Assembly (NCBI RefSeq): GCF_009649735.1 | Contig: NZ_WJNH01000005.1 | Span: 62,001-126,000, forward strand | DNA from: Salinibacillus xinjiangensis | Lineage (GTDB): Bacteria > Bacillota > Bacilli > Bacillales > Alkalibacillaceae | Length of the DNA stretch: 64,000 nt | Direction of reading: 5' to 3' | Notes under the pieces: model-generated | Seen by the model: the letters and a program-made list of their open reading frames with translations, nothing else | What the model was told of the DNA's origin: nothing | Databases searched by the model: none | Part shown: positions 25,779-34,849 of the stretch, piece by piece | How the letters are laid out: every line of letters starts with the position of its first letter | How positions within the stretch are numbered: the first letter of the stretch is position 1 | Position numbers and translations under genes: made by a program

Positions 25779-26696
25779 ATGAAGAAACGCCAAATTGGTT
25801 CGTCTGATTTATATGTATCGGAAATTTCCCTTGGGTGTATGTCGCTTGGGACAGACGAAAGGAAAGCAAAGACAATCATCGACCAAGCGCTTGATGCAGG
25901 GATTAACTATTTGGATACCGCAGATTTGTATGATAAAGGTGTCAATGAATCAATAGTTGGTTCTGCTGTTAAAGGCAAGCGTGATCAAGTAATCATTGGT
26001 ACAAAGGTAGGGAATCATTTTGAGCCTGGCAAGGAAGGTTGGTATTGGGACCCTTCCAAAGCCTACATAAAGGAAGAAGTAAAGGAAAGCTTAAGAAGAT
26101 TAAAAACCGATTATATTGATTTATACCAGCTTCATGGGGGCACGATTGAAGATCCTATAGACGAAACCATCGAAGCCTTTGAGGAATTAAAACAGGAAGG
26201 GCTTATTCGCTATTATGGAATCTCATCGATTAGACCGAATGTCATTCGAGAATACATTCAAAAGTCCAATATCGTAAGTGTTATGATGCAGTATAGCTTG
26301 CTTGATCGCCGGCCTGAGGAAGAAATACTGGACCTTTTACATGATCACCAGATAAGCGTTATAGCTCGTGGTCCAATGGCAAAGGGAATGCTTACCACTA
26401 AGGGCTTGTATCTAGTTGAAAGGAAGGGACATGACGGCTATTTAGACTATAGCTATAACGAATTAAAAACAATTATTTCCCACTTTTTGGAGCATTCGGA
26501 TCAGGAGATTTCACCAAATGCCCTAGCCTTATCTTATGTTCTCCATCATCCTGCTCTTGCCACAGCAACTTTTGGAGCTAGTTCTATCGAGCAGTTACTA
26601 GCAAATTTAGATTATGAAAGTGAACGCTTAGACGATTCTCTTTATCAAGAGCTTCAAAAACTGTCAAAGCCTATTACTTATGATAAACATCGTTAA
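25779..26696 (+). CDS. yqkF: Aldo/keto reductase YqkF
   Basis: 305-aa NADPH-dependent aldo/keto reductase (TIM barrel). Catalytic tetrad: Asp and Tyr in LDTADLYDKG, Lys in IIGTKVGN, His in IDLYQLHGG; C-terminal cofactor site FGASSIEQLLANL. Start placed at ATG 25779 because the first ATG (25770) overlaps the GGAAAGG Shine-Dalgarno. Divergent from nudF as in B. subtilis. Substrate unknown. Confidence 0.9.
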   Translation: MKKRQIGSSDLYVSEISLGCMSLGTDERKAKTIIDQALDAGINYLDTADLYDKGVNESIVGSAVKGKRDQVIIGTKVGNHFEPGKEGWYWDPSKAYIKEEVKESLRRLKTDYIDLYQLHGGTIEDPIDETIEAFEELKQEGLIRYYGISSIRPNVIREYIQKSNIVSVMMQYSLLDRRPEEEILDLLHDHQISVIARGPMAKGMLTTKGLYLVERKGHDGYLDYSYNELKTIISHFLEHSDQEISPNALALSYVLHHPALATATFGASSIEQLLANLDYESERLDDSLYQELQKLSKPITYDKHR

Positions 26697-26703
26697 CTAT
26701 GAA

Positions 26704-26729
26704 GGGCACCTGAATAGGTGTCTTTTTTA
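26704..26729 (+). terminator. Terminator after yqkF
   Basis: GGGCACCT and AGGTGTC pair around GAAT, then TTTTTTATT. Confidence 0.85.
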
Positions 26730-26807
26730 TTCCTTTTTTTGCTAACCATACTTAATCCTTTTTTGGAAAAGTTAAATAATAATTCTTGTGTATCAGGGGG
26801 CATCGTG

Positions 26808-27575
26808 ATGAAAAAATTCTACCTTACCTTTTTAGCTATATTCGTTATTTTGTTTCCATCATCTGTTCGAATTCATGGAGAAGCTGTGTCACAGGAATTG
26901 CTACATGACAGTTTCATAACTGCCCTCGAGCCCCATATATCTGAAGCTATCGCAGAACATAAACAAAAAATGAAGACTTATGGTGCATACAATATGAATT
27001 ATGGATTATATGATGTAAAAATCATCGATATTGAACGGGAAGAAGAGGGTGGTTATTCCTTTAACGTTGTGCTGACGGTTCGTACTTTTGAACATGCACA
27101 TAATCCTCCACACTTCACGGAAACCATTTCCCTCAGAGTAAACCCGTATGGAATACGCGTTACAGACATTCAACTAGAAGGGGATGACGAATTTTATCGT
27201 GTTGAAAGGTTTTATAAAAATGCTATATCCGACATAAAGCAAACCTTTAGCCTTAATTTAGAATCCTATCAACGCTATAACATGGACGACTTACATAACA
27301 GATTGGAGAAAAAACAGAGTTTTACACAGCTGTATGACTATGCAAAAGAAATTCAAAACAAATACTCAACAAGAGAGGATAAAACCCCACCTCTACATAA
27401 TGTAATGAAACCTATGACCTATATAAAAAGTAAGAATGGATACATTTTGTTTAAGCAAGCAAATGGTGTCAATGTGATGTACAAGCTAAAAAAGCAAAAC
27501 TCAAATTGGAAGGTAGTCGGTCATCGTACTAAACCAGGCAAAAAAATGGAGAAGGAATTGCTATGGTATCTTTAA
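26808..27575 (+). CDS. Secreted DUF3888-like protein
   Basis: 255 aa with an N-terminal signal peptide (KKFYLTFLAIFVILFPSSV, cleavage near HGEA). The following SQELLHDSFITALEPHISEAI resembles the opening of DUF3888 proteins, small exported Bacillus proteins of unknown function, and the mid region (residues 45-125) has the matching beta-rich pattern. The C-terminal half is longer than I expect and may be a second domain (YKLKKQNSNWKVVGHRT). Start ATG 26808, seven bases after AGGGGG. Monocistronic, bounded by two terminators. Confidence 0.6.
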   Translation: MKKFYLTFLAIFVILFPSSVRIHGEAVSQELLHDSFITALEPHISEAIAEHKQKMKTYGAYNMNYGLYDVKIIDIEREEEGGYSFNVVLTVRTFEHAHNPPHFTETISLRVNPYGIRVTDIQLEGDDEFYRVERFYKNAISDIKQTFSLNLESYQRYNMDDLHNRLEKKQSFTQLYDYAKEIQNKYSTREDKTPPLHNVMKPMTYIKSKNGYILFKQANGVNVMYKLKKQNSNWKVVGHRTKPGKKMEKELLWYL

Positions 27576-27606
27576 CGTTATGTTAAAATATAAGAATGAT
27601 TTATGA

Positions 27607-27640
27607 GGTGGAGGGTAATTCATTACTCTCCACTTTCTAC
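27607..27640 (+). terminator. Terminator-like hairpin after the DUF3888-like gene
   Basis: GTGGAGGGTAAT and ATTACTCTCCAC form a 12-bp stem with a two-base turn, followed by TTTCTACT; weak T-run. Confidence 0.6.
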
Positions 27641-27669
27641 TGAAAACATCTCTAGAGGTGGGACTAAAT

Positions 27670-28848
27670 ATGAACAAAAAAGACATCGCAAATATCCGAA
27701 AACAATTCAAAGTAGACAACGATTTATTGAATATCAAAGAAATATTTAATGTGTACATCATGAAGGAATCAAGTGACATTTACCATCATCAAAGTCAGCC
27801 ATTTGAAATGTTGGACCAGGACCAGCAGGAGTTATTTATGAATAATTTTAAAAAGGTTCTTTCCGGCCAATTGGATGAAAAATTATTTGAATTAAAATTT
27901 CAGCGTGAGGCTGAAAATTCTAGCCAGCTTATCCTTCATAAAGGGCTATTGAACGAGGAAGTGGAGGATTGGAAGGAACAAATGCTTCAGATTGTGGAAA
28001 AAATGCTTAAGGACCAACAATATGAAATGGATATTGTCGTTACCTTCATTCGAGGGGAATATTTGAAACCGATGAAACGTCGAAATGACGAAGCAGAAGA
28101 AAGTGAACGTGATGCTGTTTTTTCTCATTCCTTTATTCTTTGCAGTATTAATAAAACACAAGACCCGAAAAAAGAACTGCAATTTGACTACGTAGAAAAG
28201 GAATTTAAATATAATGTGGAGGTCGACCCTGTTATCAACCTTAACACACCAGTAGGCGGATTTTTATTCCCTTGTTTCACAGATAATGCGGCTGATGTAA
28301 ACCATATTCTATACTCTGCCGGAAAAGCAAATGAGCCTGATCCCCATTTCATTGAGGAAGTCCTAAACGGTGAAGAGGCGATGACGGCCAAAGAGGATAA
28401 AACGGTTTTCGAGGAAATTGTAAAAAACGTTGTAGGAAGCGATCAACTAAACACATCAACACTTAGCAATGTATATGAAGAAATTAATCGTGTAGTCGAA
28501 AAAAATGATCAAGAAGAACCACCAAAACTAGACCATAAAGATGTTGAGCATGTTTTAAAAATGAGTGGTGTGGAAGATGTCAATACAGAAAAGGTAGAAA
28601 CGGCCTTCAAAAACGTCATTGATGACCAAAATTATGAGCTGAAGGCTAGCAGTGTCTTGCCAAAATACAATTCAAAGTCTATTAAGATTAAAACAAAAGT
28701 AGCAGACATATCCATAAGCCCACAGGATTTAAAATATGTTAGGCAAATCAATTTCCAAGGGAAACGCTCCATTATGATTGAAGTAGAAGAGGATACGGTA
28801 ATTGAAGGATTTACAATAATTCCTGAAGCATTTGCTGAAAAAGGTTAG
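27670..28848 (+). CDS. DUF4317 family protein
   Basis: 392-aa cytoplasmic protein. The opening MNKKDIANIRKQFKVDNDLL, NVYIMKESSDIYHHQSQPFE and PVIGLNTPVGGFLFPCFTDN-like middle (here INLNTPVGGFLFPCFTDNAAD) are typical of DUF4317, widespread in Firmicutes and uncharacterised. No TM, catalytic motif or signal peptide visible. Start ATG 27670, eight bases after GAGGTGGG. Confidence 0.75.
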   Translation: MNKKDIANIRKQFKVDNDLLNIKEIFNVYIMKESSDIYHHQSQPFEMLDQDQQELFMNNFKKVLSGQLDEKLFELKFQREAENSSQLILHKGLLNEEVEDWKEQMLQIVEKMLKDQQYEMDIVVTFIRGEYLKPMKRRNDEAEESERDAVFSHSFILCSINKTQDPKKELQFDYVEKEFKYNVEVDPVINLNTPVGGFLFPCFTDNAADVNHILYSAGKANEPDPHFIEEVLNGEEAMTAKEDKTVFEEIVKNVVGSDQLNTSTLSNVYEEINRVVEKNDQEEPPKLDHKDVEHVLKMSGVEDVNTEKVETAFKNVIDDQNYELKASSVLPKYNSKSIKIKTKVADISISPQDLKYVRQINFQGKRSIMIEVEEDTVIEGFTIIPEAFAEKG

Positions 28849-28863
28849 TGATCTAATTCTAAT

Positions 28864-28908
28864 AAGGCAAGGTTTTTCCACGATTTGTGAGAGAAAACCT
28901 TGCCTTTG
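28864..28908. terminator. Bidirectional terminator between the DUF4317 gene and protease 1
   Basis: GGCAAGGTTTTT and AAAACCTTGCC pair across a 16-base loop; T-runs on both strands. Confidence 0.8.
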
Positions 28909-28911
28909 TAA

Positions 28912-31383
28912 TTAGTTTGATAAAAATGCATTATAAAAACGTGTCATGGCAACCGCATAATCACCCCGTGTTACTTTTGATGTTGGATCAAATGTAGCGG
29001 TTACTGTTGGTTCTAAGTCATATTGGCCTTGTGTAACATCAAAATTTGCGTTTAGTACATTTAAGTCCAATGCCAATTGAACATATCCTTTTAAATGAGC
29101 AGGAACTTGGTCACCATCTTCAATTTTGACTCGCTCATCCTTATATTGTACCGTTAACTCACCTTCAAACCCTTGGGCTTGTTCCTGTAGCCCTAAGCTT
29201 TGAATGAGTGAGTAAGCGAGCTCTGCACGTGGTATACCAGCATTAGGAGCAAAAGTACTGTCATTCACAGGAAGCATAACACCGTTTTGAATTTGTTTTT
29301 TGTCCCGGAATGCTGCCCCCTTTGTCGTAACAGCCTTTACAAAGGGAAGAAGTTCCCCAGTTACATCGGAAAAGCTACCTTCTTCTTGAGATTGACGTAT
29401 TTCTGCACCCATGACTAAATAACTTGCTAGTTCACTCCGTTTTAACTCCTGGTCAGGCTGAAAAGTACCATCACTGTATCCATCGAAAAGTCTTTCCTTA
29501 ACACCCATTTGTATAGCTGATGCTGCTGGGCTGCCTTCAATGTCATCCAATCCAGAAAAACCGTTAATTTTGGTAAAGGCTAGTGTTCCGTTGACTGTTT
29601 CAGGAAGAGCTAAACCATCCGTAGAATTGGCTTCATCTCCCCTTAGTCCCCGAAGCTCAACCTTCCACGTACCAGGCTTTGGAGAGTTTACTGTAACAGT
29701 TCGGTCAAAGTATAAGGAAAAAAGCAAGCTAATTCCTGAACTATACTCTGTACCATCTGGAGAAATGAGTACTAGATTTATCGAATTACCTGTTTGCTCT
29801 ATAATCCCTCTGGCATTGACTTTGGCAACAATGTTCGAAAGTCCTTCAGCTACTTCAAACTCATACTGGTTATCTGAAGCTAAAGTCACTGGGTTATAAT
29901 CAACTGTAAATGGTCTACGGTCTACTGCCGTTTCCACATCGCTATTAAAGGTAGACAATAGATTTACAGTCTCACCATAACTATTGCCGTTAAGAGCCGC
30001 ATCTACTGCACTATACGCATTTACATATCCCGCACCTACTTCCCAAGACTCATATCCTGGCATATTTGTTGCGGTTTCTTGAATCAATTGTTTTACTTCA
30101 TCTGGTGATAGCTGTGGATTTGCCTCGAGCATTAATGAAACGATTCCTGCAACATGTGGAGTTGCCATAGAAGTGCCACTCATCGTTGTATAGTATGGCA
30201 CATATGCTGGTTCAATTCCTGTAGCATCAACATCAATGGCTAATGAACTTACAGGAGCTAAGGCACGAGTGGAAATAATATCAACACCTGGTGCGGTTAT
30301 CGTAGGTTGGTCCTTCCATTCCCATTCTTTTCCATCCATTTCAAAGGTTCCACCTACTCCTTTTGTCCCGCGTGAAGAAAAATCTGCAAGTGTTCCGTCC
30401 TTTTCACCTGCAGCAACTGAAATGACCCACGGAGCCTTTGCATAAGGGTTATGGGTATTTTCTCCGGGACCTGAGTTCCCTGCAGCAAATAAAACAACAA
30501 TTCCCCGATCATATGCCTTCTTACTAGCAATGTTAACAGGGTTGTTTGGATCAAAATCACCAGAAGATCCCCATGAATTTGTTATTACTCTAATGTCATA
30601 CTCCTGCTGATGAGTAATAGCATAATCAAACCCGCCAATTGAATCTAAAATAAATAATGCTGCCCCAGATCCGTAGCCTACTAAGTCTGTACCAGGAGCT
30701 ACCCCTTCATATTTTCCACCTGAAGCTGCACCAGTTCCTCCTACTGTTCCAGCAACATGTGTTCCGTGTCCCGAATTTGAATCTGTATTTGGAATATTCT
30801 CTACATAAGTGATCGGTAAGAGTTCCGGAGCTAAAGCGTTAAGATTAGTAGTTCCCGTAACGTTTTGGACAAGGTTTTCACCATATTTGTGGTCAGGGTG
30901 TGTTCCATCAATACCACTATCATTCACAACGACACCAATTCCATCACCTGACACCGGAAATCCTCCGTTTTCTTTGGTCATGTCACTATCAGTTCTTACC
31001 TTGTCAACGCCCGTGATATCTGTAGCATCCGCGTTGTAGTATTCAAGTTTGCGGTTTAAATAAATTGAGCGTACTTCATCCTTTTTTGCTAACTTGTTTA
31101 CTTGTTCGTTAGTTGCAATGATTCCAGCCATCGGTAATGATTGCATCGTAAGCCCTGTATCAATTCCAATTTTCTCCAAAAGATTCACTTGGTCCTCTGT
31201 AGGTGCTGAATCACCTTTAAACGTGACAATCACTTCAAAAGGTCCTTGCTCATTGTGAAGTACATCCTGGAGATGCGGGCCTAGTACAGGGGATATTTCT
31301 GCCGAGATACTGTTTGATTTACTAAAGTTAGAATAAGACAATACAAGTCCAGCTGTTAATAGTAAAAGTAAAAATCGTTTCAT
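28912..31383 (-). CDS. Secreted subtilisin-family (S8) protease 1 with SLH-like C-terminus
   Basis: 823 aa. Signal peptide (KRFLLLLLTAGLVLSY), I9-like propeptide (about 45-115, VIVTFKGDSAPTEDQVN), S8 catalytic domain with D155 (VVVNDSGIDGTHPD), H206 (NSGHGTHVAG), oxyanion Asn303 (AAGNSGPG) and S405 (MSGTSMATPHVAG), then a beta-rich region and three SLH-like segments at the C-terminus (SGLDDIEGSPAASAIQMGV; DSTFAPNAGIPRAELAYSL; RGDYAVAMTRFYNAF) that should bind the cell wall. Residue numbers count from ATG 31383. It is a close paralogue of the next gene and lies three genes from a two-component system. Confidence 0.9.
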   Translation of the reverse strand: MKRFLLLLLTAGLVLSYSNFSKSNSISAEISPVLGPHLQDVLHNEQGPFEVIVTFKGDSAPTEDQVNLLEKIGIDTGLTMQSLPMAGIIATNEQVNKLAKKDEVRSIYLNRKLEYYNADATDITGVDKVRTDSDMTKENGGFPVSGDGIGVVVNDSGIDGTHPDHKYGENLVQNVTGTTNLNALAPELLPITYVENIPNTDSNSGHGTHVAGTVGGTGAASGGKYEGVAPGTDLVGYGSGAALFILDSIGGFDYAITHQQEYDIRVITNSWGSSGDFDPNNPVNIASKKAYDRGIVVLFAAGNSGPGENTHNPYAKAPWVISVAAGEKDGTLADFSSRGTKGVGGTFEMDGKEWEWKDQPTITAPGVDIISTRALAPVSSLAIDVDATGIEPAYVPYYTTMSGTSMATPHVAGIVSLMLEANPQLSPDEVKQLIQETATNMPGYESWEVGAGYVNAYSAVDAALNGNSYGETVNLLSTFNSDVETAVDRRPFTVDYNPVTLASDNQYEFEVAEGLSNIVAKVNARGIIEQTGNSINLVLISPDGTEYSSGISLLFSLYFDRTVTVNSPKPGTWKVELRGLRGDEANSTDGLALPETVNGTLAFTKINGFSGLDDIEGSPAASAIQMGVKERLFDGYSDGTFQPDQELKRSELASYLVMGAEIRQSQEEGSFSDVTGELLPFVKAVTTKGAAFRDKKQIQNGVMLPVNDSTFAPNAGIPRAELAYSLIQSLGLQEQAQGFEGELTVQYKDERVKIEDGDQVPAHLKGYVQLALDLNVLNANFDVTQGQYDLEPTVTATFDPTSKVTRGDYAVAMTRFYNAFLSN

Positions 31384-31550
31384 TATCAAAACTCCTCTCT
31401 ATTGATCTTCTTCTATTATCTAATTGAATAACCAGAAATCCTATTCAGCAAAGGATATAAAAGGACGTATAAAAAGAACTAAATTCACTTCATACGAAAG
31501 TAGTATCCGGGTTAGTACTTTTGAAATTTGATAGCTTTTTACTGTAATAA

Positions 31551-31583
31551 AAACCCCCTCCCTATCATGGAGGGAGGAGGGGT
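31551..31583 (-). terminator. Terminator after protease 2
   Basis: ACCCCTCCTCCCT and AGGGAGGGGGT pair around CCATGAT and are followed by TTTTTATTAC on the minus strand. Confidence 0.85.
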
Positions 31584-31587
31584 AAGC

Positions 31588-34059
31588 TTACTTTAAATAT
31601 GTTTCATAGAATCTAGAGATCGCTACTGCATAATCACCGCGGGTAACTGATTCATTAGGTAAAAATTTGGCGGTTACAGATGGCTCTAAGTCATACGGTT
31701 CTTGCTTTACATCAAAAAAAGCATTTAATATATTTAAATCTAGCGCTAGCTGTACATAACCTCTAAGATGAGCGGGAATTTCATTTCCATCCTCAAGTGG
31801 AATTCTTTGATCTTTATATTGGACGGTTACATCACTGCTATTTAATTTTTCCGCTTCTGTTTGTAAACCAATACTTTGGACAAGGGAGTAAGCTAGTTCA
31901 CTACGAACTACCTTATCTTTTGGAGCAAACTCACCTTCATTAGTAAGTAACATAACTCCATCATCCCCAGCCGTTGTATCTTTTAGTGCTGCACCTTTTG
32001 TCACGACTGCTTGAGCAAATGGTAAATGATGATCAGGTACATCTTCAAGCATATATTGATGTGTGGAATCCTGCCTAATACCAGCACCCATCACTAAAAA
32101 TTTAGCTAAATCTATTCTTTTGATAACATGATCAGGTTTATATTTGTGATCATTAAAACTATCAACTAAATGTTCACTGACTCCGAGTTTAATCGCTTCT
32201 TCAGCTGGATGCCCCTTAATATCGTCTAATCCACTGTATCCAGCAATATTTTTAAAAGATAATTCTCCTGTTATCGTTTCTGGTAAAGCTAAGCTTCCTT
32301 CAAGCTCTTCTATGCTCACTTTCCATTGACCAGGTATTGGATCAACGACTTGAACGGTTCGATCTGTATATAAAGGGAATAATACGTAAATACCTGAACT
32401 GTACGTTGTTCCATCAGGTGCTGTTAACGTTAAATTTATAGTGTTGCCAGTTAAATCTAACAACCCTTTAGCGTTAAGACGGGCAACCAGTTCACTAGTA
32501 TCGTCATTCACCTGAAAAGAATAGCTATTTCCATTTACGTTCGTCGGGCTGTAATCAATTGTAAAAGACTCATTAACTTCTTCTGTGTCCACACTTGCGT
32601 TTAAGGTTTGATACATATTTACTGTTTGTCCATACTCATTTTCATTAAATGCAGCATCAACTGCGGCATGCGCGTTTACATAACCAGCTCCAACCTCCCA
32701 TGCCTCATAGCCAGGCATGTTGGTTGCAGTATCCTGGATAATCTCTTTCACTTCAGCTGGTGATAGCTCTGGGTTTGCGTCTAGCATAAGCGCTACAATT
32801 CCCGCCACATGTGGTGCTGCCATGGAGGTTCCGCTCATAGTAGTGTAGTAAGGTAGATAAGCGGAATCTATATTTTCCGCATCGTCAGCTACAGCCAGTG
32901 ATGAAATTGGAGCAATTACCCTTGTTGAAATAATATTTTCACCTGGGGCTGTAATCGTTGGTCGGTCTTCCCATGTCCAAGTTTCTCCATCAATTTCAAC
33001 ACTCCCTGACTTTCCTTCGACTCCACGGGATGAGAAGTCAGTTAACTTTCCTTGCTTTGTCCCGGCAGCAACAGTTATTACCCATGGCGCTTTTTTATAA
33101 TTTCCGGATATGGTAGAATCTCCAGGTCCAGAATTACCAGCAGAAAACACTGTCACAATTCCTCTGTCGTATAATTGTTTAGTAGCGACATTTATTGGGT
33201 CGTATGGGTCAAAGTCTGTACCCACATCACTTGTAGAACCCCAAGAATTTGTAATGACTCTGATGTTATATTCCTGTTGATGGGTTAGTGCATAATCAAA
33301 TCCGCCTAACGTATCGATAATGGCAACCGCAGCTCCTGAACCATAGCCGATTAAATCGGCCCCAGGTGCTACACCTTCATATTTTCCTCCAGACATTTCT
33401 CCAGTTCCGCCCACTATCCCTGCGACGTGAGTTCCATGACCAGATTCCGTATCGGTATTAGGTATATTTTCTACATATGTAATGGGGAGCATTTGGTCTA
33501 GGGCATGTAAATTAAGGGAAGCGTCTACATTTTGCACAAGATGGTCGCCATACTCAATATCTTGATGAGTTCCATCTACACCACTGTCGTTAATGACTAC
33601 TCCTATACCATCACCTGATACAGGGAGCCCTCCATTGGCTTTACGGAAGGAATCATCCGTACGAACTTTATCAACGCCCGTTATACTAGTTGCATCTTCA
33701 TTTTCATAGGTTACTTGTTTATTAAAATAGATGGAGTACACATCATCATTTGTGGTCAATTGTTTTATCTGATCTTTTGTAGCCAATGTAGCGACCATTG
33801 GAAGACTAGTAAGATGATATCCTTTCTTGATTCCAACCGACTTCAATAATTTTAAATGGGAATCAGTTGGTCCCCCCTTCCCCTTAAATGTCACAATCAC
33901 TTCAACAGGCTCATTTGTTGAACTTTCTAGGACACTCAAAAGCTTATCACCTATAACAGCTTGCTCTCGTTCCCCGTCGCTTGTTGCATTTATTGATAGG
34001 GAGCCTATTAAAATAAAAGTTACCGCGAAAGCAACTGAAAATAAAAATCTACTTCTCAC
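31588..34059 (-). CDS. Secreted subtilisin-family (S8) protease 2 with SLH-like C-terminus
   Basis: 823 aa when started at GTG 34059 (six bases after GGAGGTG), exactly the same length as protease 1. Same order: signal peptide, I9-like propeptide (VIVTFKGKGGPTDSH), S8 domain with Asp in INDSGVDGTHQD, His in ESGHGTHVAG, Asn in SAGNSGPG, Ser in MSGTSMAAPHVAG, then beta-rich and SLH-like segments ending SRFYETYLK. The two copies are clearly a tandem duplication that has diverged throughout, with separate terminators and a 204-base gap, so each likely has its own promoter. Confidence 0.9.
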   Translation of the reverse strand: MRSRFLFSVAFAVTFILIGSLSINATSDGEREQAVIGDKLLSVLESSTNEPVEVIVTFKGKGGPTDSHLKLLKSVGIKKGYHLTSLPMVATLATKDQIKQLTTNDDVYSIYFNKQVTYENEDATSITGVDKVRTDDSFRKANGGLPVSGDGIGVVINDSGVDGTHQDIEYGDHLVQNVDASLNLHALDQMLPITYVENIPNTDTESGHGTHVAGIVGGTGEMSGGKYEGVAPGADLIGYGSGAAVAIIDTLGGFDYALTHQQEYNIRVITNSWGSTSDVGTDFDPYDPINVATKQLYDRGIVTVFSAGNSGPGDSTISGNYKKAPWVITVAAGTKQGKLTDFSSRGVEGKSGSVEIDGETWTWEDRPTITAPGENIISTRVIAPISSLAVADDAENIDSAYLPYYTTMSGTSMAAPHVAGIVALMLDANPELSPAEVKEIIQDTATNMPGYEAWEVGAGYVNAHAAVDAAFNENEYGQTVNMYQTLNASVDTEEVNESFTIDYSPTNVNGNSYSFQVNDDTSELVARLNAKGLLDLTGNTINLTLTAPDGTTYSSGIYVLFPLYTDRTVQVVDPIPGQWKVSIEELEGSLALPETITGELSFKNIAGYSGLDDIKGHPAEEAIKLGVSEHLVDSFNDHKYKPDHVIKRIDLAKFLVMGAGIRQDSTHQYMLEDVPDHHLPFAQAVVTKGAALKDTTAGDDGVMLLTNEGEFAPKDKVVRSELAYSLVQSIGLQTEAEKLNSSDVTVQYKDQRIPLEDGNEIPAHLRGYVQLALDLNILNAFFDVKQEPYDLEPSVTAKFLPNESVTRGDYAVAISRFYETYLK

Positions 34060-34165
34060 ATATAACACCTCCAACTCAAAATGGTTATTTTTATTATCTC
34101 ACCTGGCTCTATCCCTGCACCATTCTGCATTGGACATAAATTTAAATATAAGAGTACTAGTTTCC

Positions 34166-34183
34166 ATACAACTAAAGTAGTAT
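34166..34183. promoter_or_regulatory. Imperfect palindrome upstream of protease 2
   Basis: ATACAACTAAAGTAGTAT has symmetric arms ATAC-ACT / AGT-GTAT. A related site ATACGAAAGTAGTAT lies upstream of protease 1 (31492-31506). Could be an operator or include a -10 hexamer (TATACT on the minus strand). Confidence 0.35.
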
Positions 34184-34189
34184 AAGAAT

Positions 34190-34217
34190 AAAAAAATCCC
34201 CCTATGAACTTGGAGGA
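34190..34217 (-). terminator. Terminator overlapping the response-regulator stop
   Basis: Minus strand TCCTCC and GGGGGA pair around AAGTTCATA, then TTTTTTT. Short stem with a G-T pair. Confidence 0.5.
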
Positions 34218-34849
34218 AGTGGGACTAACTGATTTTGAACAGCATAAATAACAACCTGTGAACGGCTTTTTACATTTAATTTTTTAAAAATTTTACTAAC
34301 ATGAATTTTGACTGTTTTATCGCTGATATATAATCTTTCTCCAATTTCCTTATTACTCAACCCCTCTACAAGACAAATTAAAACCTCTTTCTCTCGTTCG
34401 GTCAGCTGATTATCATTTGGTGAGTCTTCCTTTTGCTGATGTAATGACAAAAGCTTCTTAGTCATAGTTGGATGGATGACTGATTCTCCCTTGGACAAAG
34501 CACGAATAGCCTCTACAACCTGACTTGATGGGGAATCCTTTAACAAATATCCGTCGGCACCTTCCCGAATGGCTGCCATAAAATATTCGTCATGGCTATA
34601 CATGGTTAAAATAAGAATTTTTAAGGTGGGATAAGACTTCTTAAGCTCTTTCGTTGCATCTATCCCGTTTTTACTAGGCATATTAATATCCATTAAAATA
34701 AGGTCTGGTTGACACATTTCAACCTGCTCTAAGGCTTGTTCCCCTGAAACAGCTTCTCCTACAACCGTAATATCCTCAGCCATCTCCAATATATTTTTCA
34801 AACCATCTCTTAATACGGCATGATCATCCACCAATAACACTTTGATCAT
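34202..34849 (-). CDS. NarL/FixJ-type response regulator
   Basis: 215 aa. Receiver domain with acidic pocket DD at residues 8-9, phospho-acceptor D54 (LILMDINMPSKNG), Thr (LTMYSHDEY) and Lys (LLKDSPSS); LuxR-type HTH at about 150-208 (LTEREKEVLICLVEGLSNKE). Start ATG 34849 with AAGGAGAGG six bases upstream; the gene overlaps the kinase stop by 26 bases, so they are one unit. It is the DNA-binding output of the pair; targets unknown, the neighbouring proteases are obvious candidates. Confidence 0.93.
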   Translation of the reverse strand: MIKVLLVDDHAVLRDGLKNILEMAEDITVVGEAVSGEQALEQVEMCQPDLILMDINMPSKNGIDATKELKKSYPTLKILILTMYSHDEYFMAAIREGADGYLLKDSPSSQVVEAIRALSKGESVIHPTMTKKLLSLHQQKEDSPNDNQLTEREKEVLICLVEGLSNKEIGERLYISDKTVKIHVSKIFKKLNVKSRSQVVIYAVQNQLVPLPPSS